Notes: generated by a model not told the origin, from the letters alone. Numbered from the stretch's first letter, positions 25,433 to 34,940 are shown. The stretch is DNA of 64,000 nt from Mogibacterium sp. (GCA_017403955.1 JAFRDH010000007.1:62001-126000), one strand, 5' to 3'. Program-made: numbers and translations.

Positions 25433-26479
25433 ATGAAAAGTAAGTTTCTTGGCAGGGCTGCAGTATTGATGATGGTAATTGCGATGCTGTTGTCAATGAC
25501 TGCATGCAGCACTTTTAATCCGGATTCCGGGAATGACGATACCGGTAAGGTTGAGTATGTTATCAGACTTGGCCACAGTGATACAGCTGACAATCTGGTG
25601 AATGTTTCACTTCAGAATTATGCGGACTGGGTAAATGAGCAAACCGGCGGCCGCGTGATAGTAAGACTGTATCCTAATGAAGAACTTGGGGATAACACTG
25701 AAATGGCACAGCAGCTGGTTACAGGTGAACTGGATGCGATGATGATGCCTCAGGGAGTAGAAGCGACTTACGCTCCTAAAATAGCTACGCTTGGACTTCC
25801 TTTCCTGTTTTCGAGTTCTGAGCAGGCCTGGGCGGTGACAGATAATGAAGAGATTGCCGGCAAGCTCACGGAAGAGCTTTCTAACTACAATCTTATTCAG
25901 CTGGCATTCTGGGAAAACGGAATGCGTCAGTTAACAAACAACGTTAAGGAAATCAATACACCGGCAGATATGGCCGGAATGAACTTCCGTATCCCGGACG
26001 ACGATATGACTGCTTCGATCATCAAAGAGCTTGGAGCGAAAGCGACAAAGTTTGCATGGAGCAAAACTTACGACGCGCTGAAGCAAGGCACCTTTGACGG
26101 ACAGGAGAATCCGGTCGCTAACATTTACGCGAACAACATTCAGGAAGTCAACAAGTATATGACTATCACCAACCACAAGTATGAATCCAAGAATCTGGTA
26201 TTTTCACTTACTACATGGAAGAAACTGCCAAAGGATATTCAGGATGTACTTCTGGAAGGAGCTAAGACATTCGGCAAAGAGCACCGTGAAGCTGTAGCGG
26301 CTCATGAGAGCGAACAGCTTGAGAAGCTGAAAGCTGCCGGAATGGTAGTCAATGAAAACCCTGATATCGCTGCTTTCAAGAAAGCAACCACGAATGTATA
26401 TACCCAATTTGAACTGCAGAATGAATGGACAGCGGATCTCGTTGCTCTGATTCGTGAGGCAGTAGCGCAGATGCAGTAA
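25433..26479 (+). CDS. TRAP-type substrate-binding lipoprotein (DctP family), orphan
   Basis: A signal peptide with lipobox LLSMTAC (cleavage before the cysteine near residue 24) places this 348-residue protein on the outer membrane face. The mature part is DctP/TAXI-like: YVIRLGHSDTADN, a central AFWENGMRQLTNNVKEINTPADM with the ligand-contacting arginine and FRIPDDD, then WSKTYDALKQGTFDGQENP. TRAP binding proteins hand carboxylates to DctQ/DctM membrane subunits. Neither is encoded here; a GltS-type symporter follows after 11 nt in the same operon. Either it serves remote DctQM proteins or it works with the symporter. AGGAGG precedes the ATG. Confidence 0.88.
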   Translation: MKSKFLGRAAVLMMVIAMLLSMTACSTFNPDSGNDDTGKVEYVIRLGHSDTADNLVNVSLQNYADWVNEQTGGRVIVRLYPNEELGDNTEMAQQLVTGELDAMMMPQGVEATYAPKIATLGLPFLFSSSEQAWAVTDNEEIAGKLTEELSNYNLIQLAFWENGMRQLTNNVKEINTPADMAGMNFRIPDDDMTASIIKELGAKATKFAWSKTYDALKQGTFDGQENPVANIYANNIQEVNKYMTITNHKYESKNLVFSLTTWKKLPKDIQDVLLEGAKTFGKEHREAVAAHESEQLEKLKAAGMVVNENPDIAAFKKATTNVYTQFELQNEWTADLVALIREAVAQMQ

Positions 26480-26490
26480 AGGAGAGAGCT

Positions 26491-27807
26491 ATGTTTGAAG
26501 CAATACTTATGGATTTTGCATGGGCCAGCATGCTGTTGATAATCGGACTCTTTCTGAGGTCCAAGGTGGGATTCCTGCAGAAGATGTTTATACCTGTAGC
26601 TGTTGTCGGCGGACTTGTCGGACTGCTCCTCGGATCGGAAGTGCTGGGAAAATTCTGCCCGTACTACATTCACTGGTCAGATAACGTCAGCGGATTCGCA
26701 AACCCGCTTCTCGCTATACTGTTCGTAACACAATTTATTTCGCTGTCCTTTGACAGGAAAATGATCAAAAAATGTTCGCTGATATTCCTCATCTCTGCAT
26801 CTGTTATAGCCGTTCAGGTGCTTTCGGCAATGGGACTCGGCAAGCTTTTCGGACTGCCTGACGGAGCAGCACTGCTCCCATTCGGCGCATTCTATGGCGC
26901 TCACGGAATTCCGCAGGTAATTGCAGGTATATATGATACACTCGGATACTGGAACTATGATGAAGCTTCTGCATTCGGTACAACTTACGCAACGATCGGT
27001 ATGCTTTACGGTATCATCGTAGGTATCGCTATTCTGAACTACGGAATCCGCAAGGGCTGGGTCACAGCGGAGAAATCCGGCAATCTCAGCAGAGAGGATT
27101 ACACAGGTATTCTGGAGAAAGAACATCAGTATAAGTTCATGAAGGCATTTACTTCAGATATCGCCTTCGACCCGCTGACACTTCACTTCGGTATCGTACT
27201 TGGAATCATGCTTCTGGCTTACGGCCTGCTCAAGATCCTGCATCTGGTACCGCTGTTCTCAGGATTTGCGATCTATGTTCCTGCAATTCTCGTATCACTG
27301 ATCGCCGGAGTTGTCATCAAGAGAACACGCCTTCGTGAATTCATCGATAATGAATCGCTTGCTCATATCGGATCACTTGCTCTTGAGTATCTGATCATCA
27401 CAGCGATCGCAACGATGAAACTGGACGTTATCCTCAATAACGCCAGCGCGATACTGACGATCTCACTTATAGGACTTATTCTGACTACGATAGTACTCAT
27501 GATCCTGCCAAAGCTCTGGCTCAAGACAAACTGGCTTGAGAACGCAATGGTAATGTTCGGAGCATGGACAGGTTCGACTGCTACAGGAATGATGCTTCTC
27601 AAGATCGCAGACCCTGAACTTGAGACAGACGCCGGCCCGAACCTGATCGCAGCTACACCGCTCTGGCAGATCAGTACTCAGAATTTCTACCTGACGATCG
27701 CTCCACTGTTCATGGTAACAGCCGCCGGAGCACAAAACGTCATGTTCATTACAATAGGAATGCTCGTAGTAGCACTTGTCCTTGGATTCATAATAGGAAG
27801 AAAATAA
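26491..27807 (+). CDS. Sodium/glutamate symporter family protein (GltS-like)
   Basis: The 438-residue, very hydrophobic protein has about 10-12 membrane segments and the GltS-type repeats GAFYGAHGIPQVIAGI in the first half and MFGAWTGSTATGMMLLKIADP in the second, matching the paired re-entrant loops of the GltS family. GltS normally moves glutamate with sodium and needs no binding protein. Here it follows a TRAP-type binding lipoprotein by 11 nt behind one promoter and operator. The substrate may be a carboxylate other than glutamate. It ends at a strong hairpin (27821-27876). Confidence 0.85.
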   Translation: MFEAILMDFAWASMLLIIGLFLRSKVGFLQKMFIPVAVVGGLVGLLLGSEVLGKFCPYYIHWSDNVSGFANPLLAILFVTQFISLSFDRKMIKKCSLIFLISASVIAVQVLSAMGLGKLFGLPDGAALLPFGAFYGAHGIPQVIAGIYDTLGYWNYDEASAFGTTYATIGMLYGIIVGIAILNYGIRKGWVTAEKSGNLSREDYTGILEKEHQYKFMKAFTSDIAFDPLTLHFGIVLGIMLLAYGLLKILHLVPLFSGFAIYVPAILVSLIAGVVIKRTRLREFIDNESLAHIGSLALEYLIITAIATMKLDVILNNASAILTISLIGLILTTIVLMILPKLWLKTNWLENAMVMFGAWTGSTATGMMLLKIADPELETDAGPNLIAATPLWQISTQNFYLTIAPLFMVTAAGAQNVMFITIGMLVVALVLGFIIGRK

Positions 27808-27820
27808 CACGAAGGAGGCA

Positions 27821-27876
27821 GGGGACGGTTCTCTGTCTCCTTTTAGATTGCCGGAAGGAGACAGAGAACCGTCCCC
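27821..27876. repeat. Dispersed repeat copy 2: 22-bp perfect hairpin
   Basis: The arms 27821-27842 and 27855-27876 are perfectly complementary over 22 bp (starting GGGGACGGTTCTCTGTC), with a 12-nt loop. It is two inverted copies of the repeat unit seen singly at the other three sites, like a REP doublet. It can also end transcription of the GltS gene. Confidence 0.85.
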
Positions 27877-27962
27877 TCCACCTCATTGTGAATGCATCGG
27901 TAACAACATATAATGAGTGATATGAAAAGTGTTATTGGTTTTCACGTATGAGAGGAGTTGTA

Positions 27963-29132
27963 ATGGATAATACGGACCTGTTACAGAATTATTCGCACTG
28001 TGCAGATGAATTCCCGGTTCTCAGCCAGCAGACTCATAAGGTGCTCAGGGACCGCTCGATCGTTAATGAGCGGATCAACATAAATGATAATTTGATCAAT
28101 TATGTACAGGATACTGCACTTCTTATATCTGAGATAGACGGGTCGCTGAAATCATCAGTGCCTTTTGAACACGTTGTATATCTCGATAAATCTGCCAGAC
28201 CGGTGTCCTGGCTTGTCAATATGTTCTGGGATGAATTCGCTGCAAAAGATGCTGAGGGCAAACCTGCAGGAAGACCTCCGCATTCGTACATCAATATAGA
28301 CCGCGCGCCTTGGTTCAGAAATGTCGGGATCGATGTCACTGACGATGGCAGACAGATGGCCGGCGGAGAGCTGGCAACATACTGGGATTTCACCAAGAAT
28401 ATCGGAAATCTTACAAAAAGGCATCTGGCGGAGATAAGAGCTTTATATATAGCAGGGGGGATCGATGAAGAAGATGCAGACTGGATATTCGATCAGCCTA
28501 CGGTCCTCAGTGGCAAGCGTGTTTTGATAGTCGATGAGGTATCAAGAACAGGATCGACATTGAAAATAGCTGTGAAGCTCTTTCAACTGGCATTTCCTGA
28601 TGCAAAAGCGATCGAAAGTGCTTATTTCTGGCATCCTCATGAATCTGCGTTGAAGATGGGAAATGAAGATGTGCTCACGAGCCTGCCTGTATGGTATGAC
28701 CCGAATACATATTTCGGCCGCGGTATCGGAGGACTGGACAAACACTATTACAGAAAGCTTTATGAGAAATACCTGGGGGAGATGGAACAATACCCTAATA
28801 TCGATATAAAGAAATTCCGCACATTTGCATTCTCCTCGTCAGTATTCAGCACGCCTTTGCTGGATGAAAGCGGGGAGCCGATGGGACTGGCAGTGGAAAA
28901 GGTCACATGGGCGCTGACCAGAGACCTGCGAAAACTATATGATGAATATAAGGCCGGACGTATATTTTTCGTACCGCCATTTGAGTGGGCTATGGATGAT
29001 CGTTTCGAACAGTTCCTGGAAGCTCAGGGTGTGCTGCTGTTACCTTTGAACGCATCGGAAAGAGAACGTGAACGTATAAGGAAAGAACCTCGGTTTTACC
29101 TGAATTTCATCGAAAAACTCAGAAACGCATAG
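27963..29132 (+). CDS. Phosphoribosyltransferase-like protein, unknown function
   Basis: ATG 27963 follows GAGAGGAG, so the ATG at 27948 is rejected. The 389-residue protein has a PRPP-binding motif in VLIVDEVSRTGSTLK near residue 190, preceded by strands HVVYLDKSARPVSWLV and a large insert. The C-terminal 150 residues were not recognised. Type I phosphoribosyltransferases of salvage pathways are about 180-200 residues, so this is a distinct, larger family; similar LDKSARP proteins occur in tellurite-type stress clusters, but that link is from memory. guaA begins 53 nt downstream on the same strand, and a nucleotide-related role is plausible. Confidence 0.65.
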   Translation: MDNTDLLQNYSHCADEFPVLSQQTHKVLRDRSIVNERININDNLINYVQDTALLISEIDGSLKSSVPFEHVVYLDKSARPVSWLVNMFWDEFAAKDAEGKPAGRPPHSYINIDRAPWFRNVGIDVTDDGRQMAGGELATYWDFTKNIGNLTKRHLAEIRALYIAGGIDEEDADWIFDQPTVLSGKRVLIVDEVSRTGSTLKIAVKLFQLAFPDAKAIESAYFWHPHESALKMGNEDVLTSLPVWYDPNTYFGRGIGGLDKHYYRKLYEKYLGEMEQYPNIDIKKFRTFAFSSSVFSTPLLDESGEPMGLAVEKVTWALTRDLRKLYDEYKAGRIFFVPPFEWAMDDRFEQFLEAQGVLLLPLNASERERERIRKEPRFYLNFIEKLRNA

Positions 29133-29185
29133 ACGGATTTTGGCGAAAAAAGTGATACAATAACTCTGTAAAAGGAGGGGGAGTA

Positions 29186-30727
29186 ATGAGTGACAGGATC
29201 CTTATAGTAGATTTTGGCGGACAGTATAATCAGCTGATCGCCCGTCGCGTCAGAGAGTGCGGAGTTTACTCGGAGATCCATAATTATGATGAAGTGGATG
29301 CGGCATATGTCCGCGGGTTCGGACCAAATGGAATCATCTTTACGGGAGGACCGCAGAGTGCTTATGGAGAAGGCGCACCGTCTATCGATGACGGCATTTT
29401 CGGGTTGGGCATTCCTATCCTCGGGATTTGCTATGGAGCGCAGCTGATGGCGTATCGTCTGGGAGGAAGCATAGATTCAGCACCTACCAGTGAATACGGA
29501 CGCACTGAAGTCACGATAGATGACAAGGGCGGGATACTTGCTTCTGCTGACGATGTCAACACATGCTGGATGAGCCATACCGATTATATCAGCTGCCCGC
29601 CGGAAGGTTTTGTCATCACAGCTCATACGGATGACTGCCCTGTAGCGGGAATGGAAGACCGTGCAAGAGGTTTCTATGCTGTGCAGTTCCATCCGGAAGT
29701 GAATCATACAAAACACGGAGCGGAGTTCATCAGAAGCTTTGTGCTGGATGTCTGCGGGTGCAGCCAGGACTGGCAGATGGATTCGTTCGCAGAGAAACAG
29801 ATACAGGCTGTCAGAGAAACGGTAGGAGACGGAAAAGTCCTGCTCGCTCTTTCCGGGGGCGTTGACTCATCAGTAGTCGCGGCGCTTCTGGCCAAAGCTA
29901 TCGGGCCGCAGCTCACCTGCGTTTTCGTCGATCACGGCCTGCTCCGCAAGAATGAAGCAGAAGAAGTCGCGGACGTATTCGGAAGCGGCAAATTGTTCGA
30001 TCTTAATTTTGTCAAAATAGACGCAGCCGACAGATTCTATGCGAAACTTGCCGGAGTGACTGAGCCTGAGAGCAAGCGCAAAATCATTGGTGAAGAGTTC
30101 ATCAGGGTATTTGAGGAAACAGCAAAGAAGATAGGACGAGTCGATTTCCTGGCGCAGGGTACGATTTATCCTGATCTGATCGAGAGCGGACTCGGAAAGT
30201 CTGCGGTGATCAAATCCCATCACAATGTCGGAGGTCTTCCGGACTATGTCGACTTCAGAGAGATAATCGAGCCTCTTAGGATGCTTTTCAAGGATGAAGT
30301 AAGACAGCTTGGCAGAGAACTCGGCCTGCCTGAATATCTGGTCAGCAGACAGCCATTCCCGGGACCGGGGCTTGGCATACGCATCATCGGAGAGGTGACA
30401 GCTGAGAAAGTCCGCATCGTACAGGATGCAGATGCGATCTATAGAGAAGAAATAGCAGCTGCAGGTCTTGCCGGCTCGATCAGCCAGTACTATGCAGCGC
30501 TTACAAATATGCAGACTGTTGGAGTCATGGGAGACTTCAGAACTTATGACTACGCAATTGCATTACGTGCAGTAATAACTTCAGACTTCATGACAGCCGA
30601 GGCAGCACATCTGCCGTGGGATGTCCTCGAACGGGTCATGACACGAATCGTCAACGAAGTAGATCATGTAAACAGAGTATTCTACGACCTAACGAGCAAA
30701 CCACCGGGGACGGTAGAATTGGAATAA
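29186..30727 (+). CDS. guaA: GMP synthase, full length (glutamine-hydrolysing)
   Basis: At 513 residues this is the normal two-domain enzyme that makes GMP from XMP with glutamine. The glutaminase half has nucleophile C82 in [10 protein letters not shown] and H169/E171 in VQFHPEV. The ATP-pyrophosphatase half has [26 protein letters not shown] and [13 protein letters not shown] and ends [19 protein letters not shown]. It is a paralogue of the glutaminase-less protein at 11400-12368 but clearly diverged. AAAGGAGGGGG precedes the ATG. It follows a phosphoribosyltransferase-like gene and ends at a repeat that can act as terminator. Confidence 0.95.
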   Translation: MSDRILIVDFGGQYNQLIARRVRECGVYSEIHNYDEVDAAYVRGFGPNGIIFTGGPQSAYGEGAPSIDDGIFGLGIPILGICYGAQLMAYRLGGSIDSAPTSEYGRTEVTIDDKGGILASADDVNTCWMSHTDYISCPPEGFVITAHTDDCPVAGMEDRARGFYAVQFHPEVNHTKHGAEFIRSFVLDVCGCSQDWQMDSFAEKQIQAVRETVGDGKVLLALSGGVDSSVVAALLAKAIGPQLTCVFVDHGLLRKNEAEEVADVFGSGKLFDLNFVKIDAADRFYAKLAGVTEPESKRKIIGEEFIRVFEETAKKIGRVDFLAQGTIYPDLIESGLGKSAVIKSHHNVGGLPDYVDFREIIEPLRMLFKDEVRQLGRELGLPEYLVSRQPFPGPGLGIRIIGEVTAEKVRIVQDADAIYREEIAAAGLAGSISQYYAALTNMQTVGVMGDFRTYDYAIALRAVITSDFMTAEAAHLPWDVLERVMTRIVNEVDHVNRVFYDLTSKPPGTVELE

Positions 30728-30739
30728 GAATAGGGGAAA

Positions 30740-30763
30740 GGGGACAGTTCGCTGTCTCCTTTA
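30740..30763. repeat. Dispersed repeat copy 3 / convergent terminator
   Basis: GGGGACAGTTCGCTGTCTCC followed by TTT lies between convergent guaA and the sigma-54 activator. GGGACAG and CTGTCTC form a short stem with a TTCG tetraloop. Confidence 0.75.
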
Positions 30764-32206
30764 TTTTCCAGATATGCCATATTTGGCGGCTTTGCGTGAT
30801 AATGTTGAGATGCTGACGCCGAGGTGTTTTGCGGCTTCTGTTATGGTTCCGTATTCACGGAGAGAGCGTTCGATAAGATCCTTTTCAAAGTCATCGACGA
30901 TCTGATTGAGGCTTCCTTCAGGCAGGGATGCTGCATCTGTGCCCGCAGTTGTTGCAGTAGAGTTGGAACCGGATGGCATGCTGCTGACTGTCGGATCGAC
31001 CTTCTTTGCAGAGTAAGGCATCGGTATCGAACGTATTTCCTGTACGGTCAGATCGCTGGTCAGTAATACTCGCTCGATCGTGTTGCGAAGTTCGCGCACA
31101 TTGCCTGGCCAGTCATATTCTTCAAGTTCTCTGTAAACTTCTTCGGAGAATGATTTTCTTATCCCGTAGTTTTTACACATTTCTTCAAGGAAATGTGCTG
31201 CAAGAGGTCTGACATCTTCCATGCGGTCACGTAGAGGCGGGAGCGTTACGGATAGAATATTTAGTCTGTAGTACAGATCCTCTCTGAATTTTCCTTCCTT
31301 TGCAAGTTTTTCAAGATCTTTATTAGTTGCCACTATCAGCCTGAAATCGACTTCTCTCGGTGTGTTGCTGCCAACACGTCTGACTCGCTTTGTCTCGAGC
31401 ACTCGAAGGAGTTTGCCTTGACATTCAAGAGGAATTGAGTCTATTTCATCCAGGAATAATGTGCTGCCTTCTGCCGTTTCGATCAGACCAGGCTTGCCTG
31501 CGTCACTGGCACCGGTGAAAGAACCGCCTTCATAACCGAACATTTCTGTTTCGAAAAGGGAAGGTGACATAGCTGCGCAGTTAAGAAAAACCATATCCTT
31601 GTCGCGGCGCGGACTCATGCTGTGAATAAATCTTGCGGAGACATCTTTTCCGGTGCCGGTTTCGCCTTGTATCAGTACGTGGGCTGAGGTCTGTGCTATA
31701 CGGCTCATTACGTTTGCAGCGCGGCCCATAGACTCGCTGACATAGATGAGATCTCCGCTTTTACGCGAAGTTATCCTGATACCTGAGGTAGGAGGTGGCG
31801 CAAGGGTGATAGATGCATATTGCTTTTCTATGCGTTCGCGGGGTATATCCTGTCCGACTACATATCTTACATTTCCATCAGCATCGAAAATCGGACTTTC
31901 TGAAACATAAATCTGTTTGGGCCTGCGTCCCGGGACCATCAGATAATTCCATGCGGTAATATCTGTCTTTTTCTCCATTACCTGTTCGAAGACAGTTTCT
32001 TTATAATTCCCCTCTGCTTTCATTTTGTAGGAATCAGAATACTTCTCCTCAAATTCTTCTTTGCTGCAATTGTACTGCTTGTATGTAGCGTTGTTTGCAA
32101 GAAGCGTTTTCCCCGATTTATCAATAATGAATAATGGGTTGTCGCTGTTGTTGAAAATCAATCTGAGATATTCGAGTTCTTCCTGTTCAGTCATCTGTTT
32201 GTTCAT
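30761..32206 (-). CDS. Sigma-54-dependent transcriptional activator (PAS-AAA+-Fis)
   Basis: The 481-residue protein has an N-terminal PAS domain (about 1-120: YLRLIFNNSDNPLFIID..), an AAA+ sigma-54 activator domain (Walker A GETGTGKD near 181, sigma-54 contact loop GSFTGAS near 226, Walker B LFLDEIDSIP, LRDRMEDVRPLA), and a C-terminal Fis-type helix-turn-helix (TITEAAKHLGVSISTLSRK). It hydrolyses ATP to open sigma-54 promoters. The contact loop reads GSFTGA instead of GAFTGA, a tolerated variant. It diverges from the dehydrogenase-kinase-permease-PduL-rpoN cluster, so that is the likely target; the PAS domain probably senses the substrate or an aldehyde. GGAGGT precedes the ATG. Confidence 0.92.
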   Translation of the reverse strand: MNKQMTEQEELEYLRLIFNNSDNPLFIIDKSGKTLLANNATYKQYNCSKEEFEEKYSDSYKMKAEGNYKETVFEQVMEKKTDITAWNYLMVPGRRPKQIYVSESPIFDADGNVRYVVGQDIPRERIEKQYASITLAPPPTSGIRITSRKSGDLIYVSESMGRAANVMSRIAQTSAHVLIQGETGTGKDVSARFIHSMSPRRDKDMVFLNCAAMSPSLFETEMFGYEGGSFTGASDAGKPGLIETAEGSTLFLDEIDSIPLECQGKLLRVLETKRVRRVGSNTPREVDFRLIVATNKDLEKLAKEGKFREDLYYRLNILSVTLPPLRDRMEDVRPLAAHFLEEMCKNYGIRKSFSEEVYRELEEYDWPGNVRELRNTIERVLLTSDLTVQEIRSIPMPYSAKKVDPTVSSMPSGSNSTATTAGTDAASLPEGSLNQIVDDFEKDLIERSLREYGTITEAAKHLGVSISTLSRKAAKYGISGK

Positions 32207-32294
32207 CTCTTGTACCTCCGTTAATACAATTGCCTGTTAGCATATTTGACCACTTTTGCAACAATATTGCAATGCAAATATGCAAAAGTTTTGC

Positions 32295-32380
32295 AAAAAT
32301 GCAAAAGATAATTAAATATTTATCATAAAAACCGTTCATAAACACTTTCGTTTTGAAAAAATGCAAAAAATAATTAAATA
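32295..32380. promoter_or_regulatory. Paired upstream activator sites, candidate
   Basis: Two 24-nt direct repeats, 32295-32318 and 32357-32380, share the core ATGCAAAA and the end AATTAAATA and differ at one base. They are 62 nt apart centre to centre, about six helical turns. More TTTTGCA/TGCAAAA copies lie at 32255-32300. They sit between the activator gene and its probable target promoter, as enhancer sites do. Confidence 0.6.
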
Positions 32381-32457
32381 ACAAGTGGCTGAAATCAACG
32401 GGTTGAGGCCGTCAGGTGGTGAACAATCGGACAGAAAAGGAAAAATTAAGGCATAAT

Positions 32458-32472
32458 TGGCACAATATTGCT
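32458..32472 (+). promoter_or_regulatory. Candidate sigma-54 (-24/-12) promoter
   Basis: TGGCAC (32458-32463) and TTGCT (32468-32472) match the two sigma-54 boxes, but the distance between the GG and GC pairs is one base shorter than consensus. It is otherwise correctly placed, about 90 nt before the first gene and 80-165 nt after the paired repeats. Confidence 0.5.
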
Positions 32473-32562
32473 TATAAGCATTAATGAAAGGAAGCAGTGG
32501 CCATGCTTCCGTAATTGGCCAATACATCAATTATTGCTGTTATTAACAAGGAGGAACAGTAA

Positions 32563-33750
32563 ATGAAAGCGTTAGATGCACCTAAGAAAAAATTTATGGA
32601 AAATAGTCTTCCAAAGATGCTGTTCGGGTGCGGAGTAATAAATGACCTGCACACATACGAACTCCCTGGGAAGAAGGCGATGATCACCACTACCGGAGAG
32701 CAGTTCTATGTAGATTGCGGTTACTACGACAGACTGACCAAGCAGCTCGATCTCGCAGGCGTCGAATGGGTCATTTTTGACAAGATCAGACCTAATCCGC
32801 TCAAAGAGATGATCAATGAAGGCGGTGAGTTTGCAAGAGAGAATAATGTAGACTTTATCATTTCATTCGGAGGCGGAGGATGCCACGATTCATCAAAGTC
32901 CATCGCTGTAGCAGCTATCAATGAAGGCGATATCTGGGATTACATCGGTGACGGAACAGGCGGCGGGAAGCCAATCAAGAACGGTTCGCTTCCTGTAGTC
33001 TGCATCACACTTACAGCAGGTACAGGATCTGAGACAAACGCCGGAGCAGTCATTAATAATGCGGAGACAAACGAGAAACTCTCGCTGAAAGGACCTTTCC
33101 TCTTCCCTAAGTATTGCATCGTCGACCCGGAACTGATGGTATCGTGTCCGCCTAGAGCCAGTGCAATGATGGGATTCGATGCTATGACTCATGCATTCGA
33201 AGCATACTTTGGAAAAAATGCTGACTACATGTCGGATATGTATAACGAAGCATCGATCAAGCACATCTATCCATGGCTGCCAAAGGTATTTGCAGAACCA
33301 TCGAATCTTGAGGCGAGAGAGCACGTAGCTATGGGAGCTCATCTTGCAGGACGCGGCATGATCCACGGATCACTGGGAATGCATGCTATGGAGCACGGAA
33401 TGTCAGGCTATTATATCAAGCTGCCTCATGGACTCGGACTTGCAATGATTTTCCGTGAATATTACAAGAAGCTGATCGAGCATGGTATGACCAATGACCG
33501 CTTCATCCAGATGGCACAGATCATGGGTAAGGATGGCACCGATGATCCGTTCGATTTCCTGGTCGCAATGGATGAACTGATGGCAGCAACCGGTCTTGAT
33601 ACTGCCAAAATGAGTGATTTCGGTATTACAGAAGATGACTTCCCGAAGTTCATTGAGAAGGCACACCTCATGGAGAGACTCATGGTTCAGGAGCAGCCGA
33701 TGCTGACTGACGAAGAATGGATGGACATCCTGAAGAAGTCTTATAAGTAA
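32563..33750 (+). CDS. Iron-containing alcohol dehydrogenase
   Basis: This 395-residue type III dehydrogenase interconverts an alcohol and an aldehyde with NAD(P)H. The nucleotide motif is FIISFGGGGCHDSSK (GGGS-type). Metal ligands are visible as an aspartate and histidine in MMGFDAMTHAFEAYF and two histidines in GSLGMHAMEHGMSG..KLPHGLGLA. Length is normal. The substrate cannot be read from sequence. It is the first gene of the putative sigma-54 operon, followed by an acid kinase, a CoA-acylating aldehyde dehydrogenase, permeases and PduL, so it probably re-oxidises NADH by reducing the same aldehyde. AAGGAGG lies 8 nt before the ATG. Confidence 0.93.
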   Translation: MKALDAPKKKFMENSLPKMLFGCGVINDLHTYELPGKKAMITTTGEQFYVDCGYYDRLTKQLDLAGVEWVIFDKIRPNPLKEMINEGGEFARENNVDFIISFGGGGCHDSSKSIAVAAINEGDIWDYIGDGTGGGKPIKNGSLPVVCITLTAGTGSETNAGAVINNAETNEKLSLKGPFLFPKYCIVDPELMVSCPPRASAMMGFDAMTHAFEAYFGKNADYMSDMYNEASIKHIYPWLPKVFAEPSNLEAREHVAMGAHLAGRGMIHGSLGMHAMEHGMSGYYIKLPHGLGLAMIFREYYKKLIEHGMTNDRFIQMAQIMGKDGTDDPFDFLVAMDELMAATGLDTAKMSDFGITEDDFPKFIEKAHLMERLMVQEQPMLTDEEWMDILKKSYK

Positions 33751-33785
33751 TAAACCGGTAACAGTTGATAAAGGAGGAAAGCAAG

Positions 33786-34892
33786 ATGGCAAAATTACTT
33801 GTTATCAATCTGGGCGGATCCTCATCCAAGCTTGCAATTTATGACAACAAAAAATGTCTGGCAGATAAATCCATTCAGCACACTCAGGAGGAGATGGCGG
33901 CTAACCCATTATCCAAGCAACAGGTAGCTTACCGGTCTTCCCTGATCAAAGCATGGATGAATGAAAACGGCTATGACATCACGGACTTTGACGCAATAGC
34001 GATAAGAGCTACACCTATCAAACAGGCAGTTCACGGCGGAACTTATAAGATCGAAGGAAGATACCGTGAACTTGTACTGGAACAGTATTTCCCGGACCAG
34101 AAACCTGTCCATGGGACAAGACTCGCAGTACCGGTAGCTGAGACATTGATGGGAGATCACAAGATACCGATGTACGTAACAGACCCGGGCGGGAGCAATG
34201 AGCTTCCTCCGGTCGCAAGAGTCACAGGCCTCAAAGAGTATCCGAGATTTCCTACAGGACACGCGCTCAATCAGAAGGCTGTAGCCAGAAGATATGCGGA
34301 GATGATAGGCAAGCCTTATAAGGACTGCAGGATCGTAGTAGTGCATCTCGGCTCGGGCATCACAGTCGGAGCACATGAAAACGGAGGAATCGTTGACCTG
34401 AATGAAGGCGGCGACGGATATGGACCTTTCTCACCACTGAGAGCAGGGACGGTTGAGAGCAGAGTGATGCTGGATCTGTGCTTCGACTTCGGAATGACCA
34501 AAGCAGAAGTCAAGCAGAAGATCAGAAATGAAGCAGGAATTCTGTCGCATCTCGGAACTGACGACATGAGAGTTGTTGAGAAAATGGCACAGGTCGACAG
34601 TTATGCAGCTCTTGTCTATGAGGCGATGGCTTATAACATTGCAAAGTCAGTCGGAGCGAGAGTGGCGATCCTGAAAGGCAATATCGACGGAATCCTGATC
34701 ACAGGTGCTATAGCTCACAGCAATGTATTTATCAATAAGATCAAAGCATACGTTGAACAGTTCGCACCGGTTGCGGCATATCCGGGAGAGTTCGAGAACG
34801 AAGCCCTTGCGTATGGTGCACTGAGGGTGATCTCCGGAGAAGAGGAACCGCAGACGATCATTGAAGATCTGAGTGATTTTACAAAACTTTAA
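33786..34892 (+). CDS. buk: Butyrate kinase-type acid kinase
   Basis: The protein is in the ASKHA acetate/butyrate kinase superfamily. It begins LLVINLGGSSSKLAIYD (phosphate-1 loop) and has FPTGHALNQKAVARRYA, VVVHLGSGITVGAHENGG and ILITGAIAHS, the butyrate-kinase versions of the family motifs. It is 368 residues, near the butyrate kinase size and shorter than acetate kinase. It would make ATP and a free acid from an acyl phosphate. AAGGAGG at 33773-33779 sets the start at 33786 rather than 33765. Its acyl phosphate is probably supplied by the downstream PduL. The true chain length or substituent of the acid is unknown. Confidence 0.88.
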   Translation: MAKLLVINLGGSSSKLAIYDNKKCLADKSIQHTQEEMAANPLSKQQVAYRSSLIKAWMNENGYDITDFDAIAIRATPIKQAVHGGTYKIEGRYRELVLEQYFPDQKPVHGTRLAVPVAETLMGDHKIPMYVTDPGGSNELPPVARVTGLKEYPRFPTGHALNQKAVARRYAEMIGKPYKDCRIVVVHLGSGITVGAHENGGIVDLNEGGDGYGPFSPLRAGTVESRVMLDLCFDFGMTKAEVKQKIRNEAGILSHLGTDDMRVVEKMAQVDSYAALVYEAMAYNIAKSVGARVAILKGNIDGILITGAIAHSNVFINKIKAYVEQFAPVAAYPGEFENEALAYGALRVISGEEEPQTIIEDLSDFTKL

Positions 34893-34940
34893 CAGCGTAA
34901 TAAATAAGATTTGGAGATATCAGAGTAAAGGAGAATTGAG

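Larger units (their letters stand above)
32207..32562. other. Divergent control region of the sigma-54 module
   Basis: This 356-nt gap holds no gene. It contains the TTTTGCA-rich block and paired repeats (32255-32380), a -24/-12-like element (32458-32472), a leader hairpin GGAAGC/GCTTCC (32490-32510), and AAGGAGG before the alcohol dehydrogenase. Confidence 0.75.
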
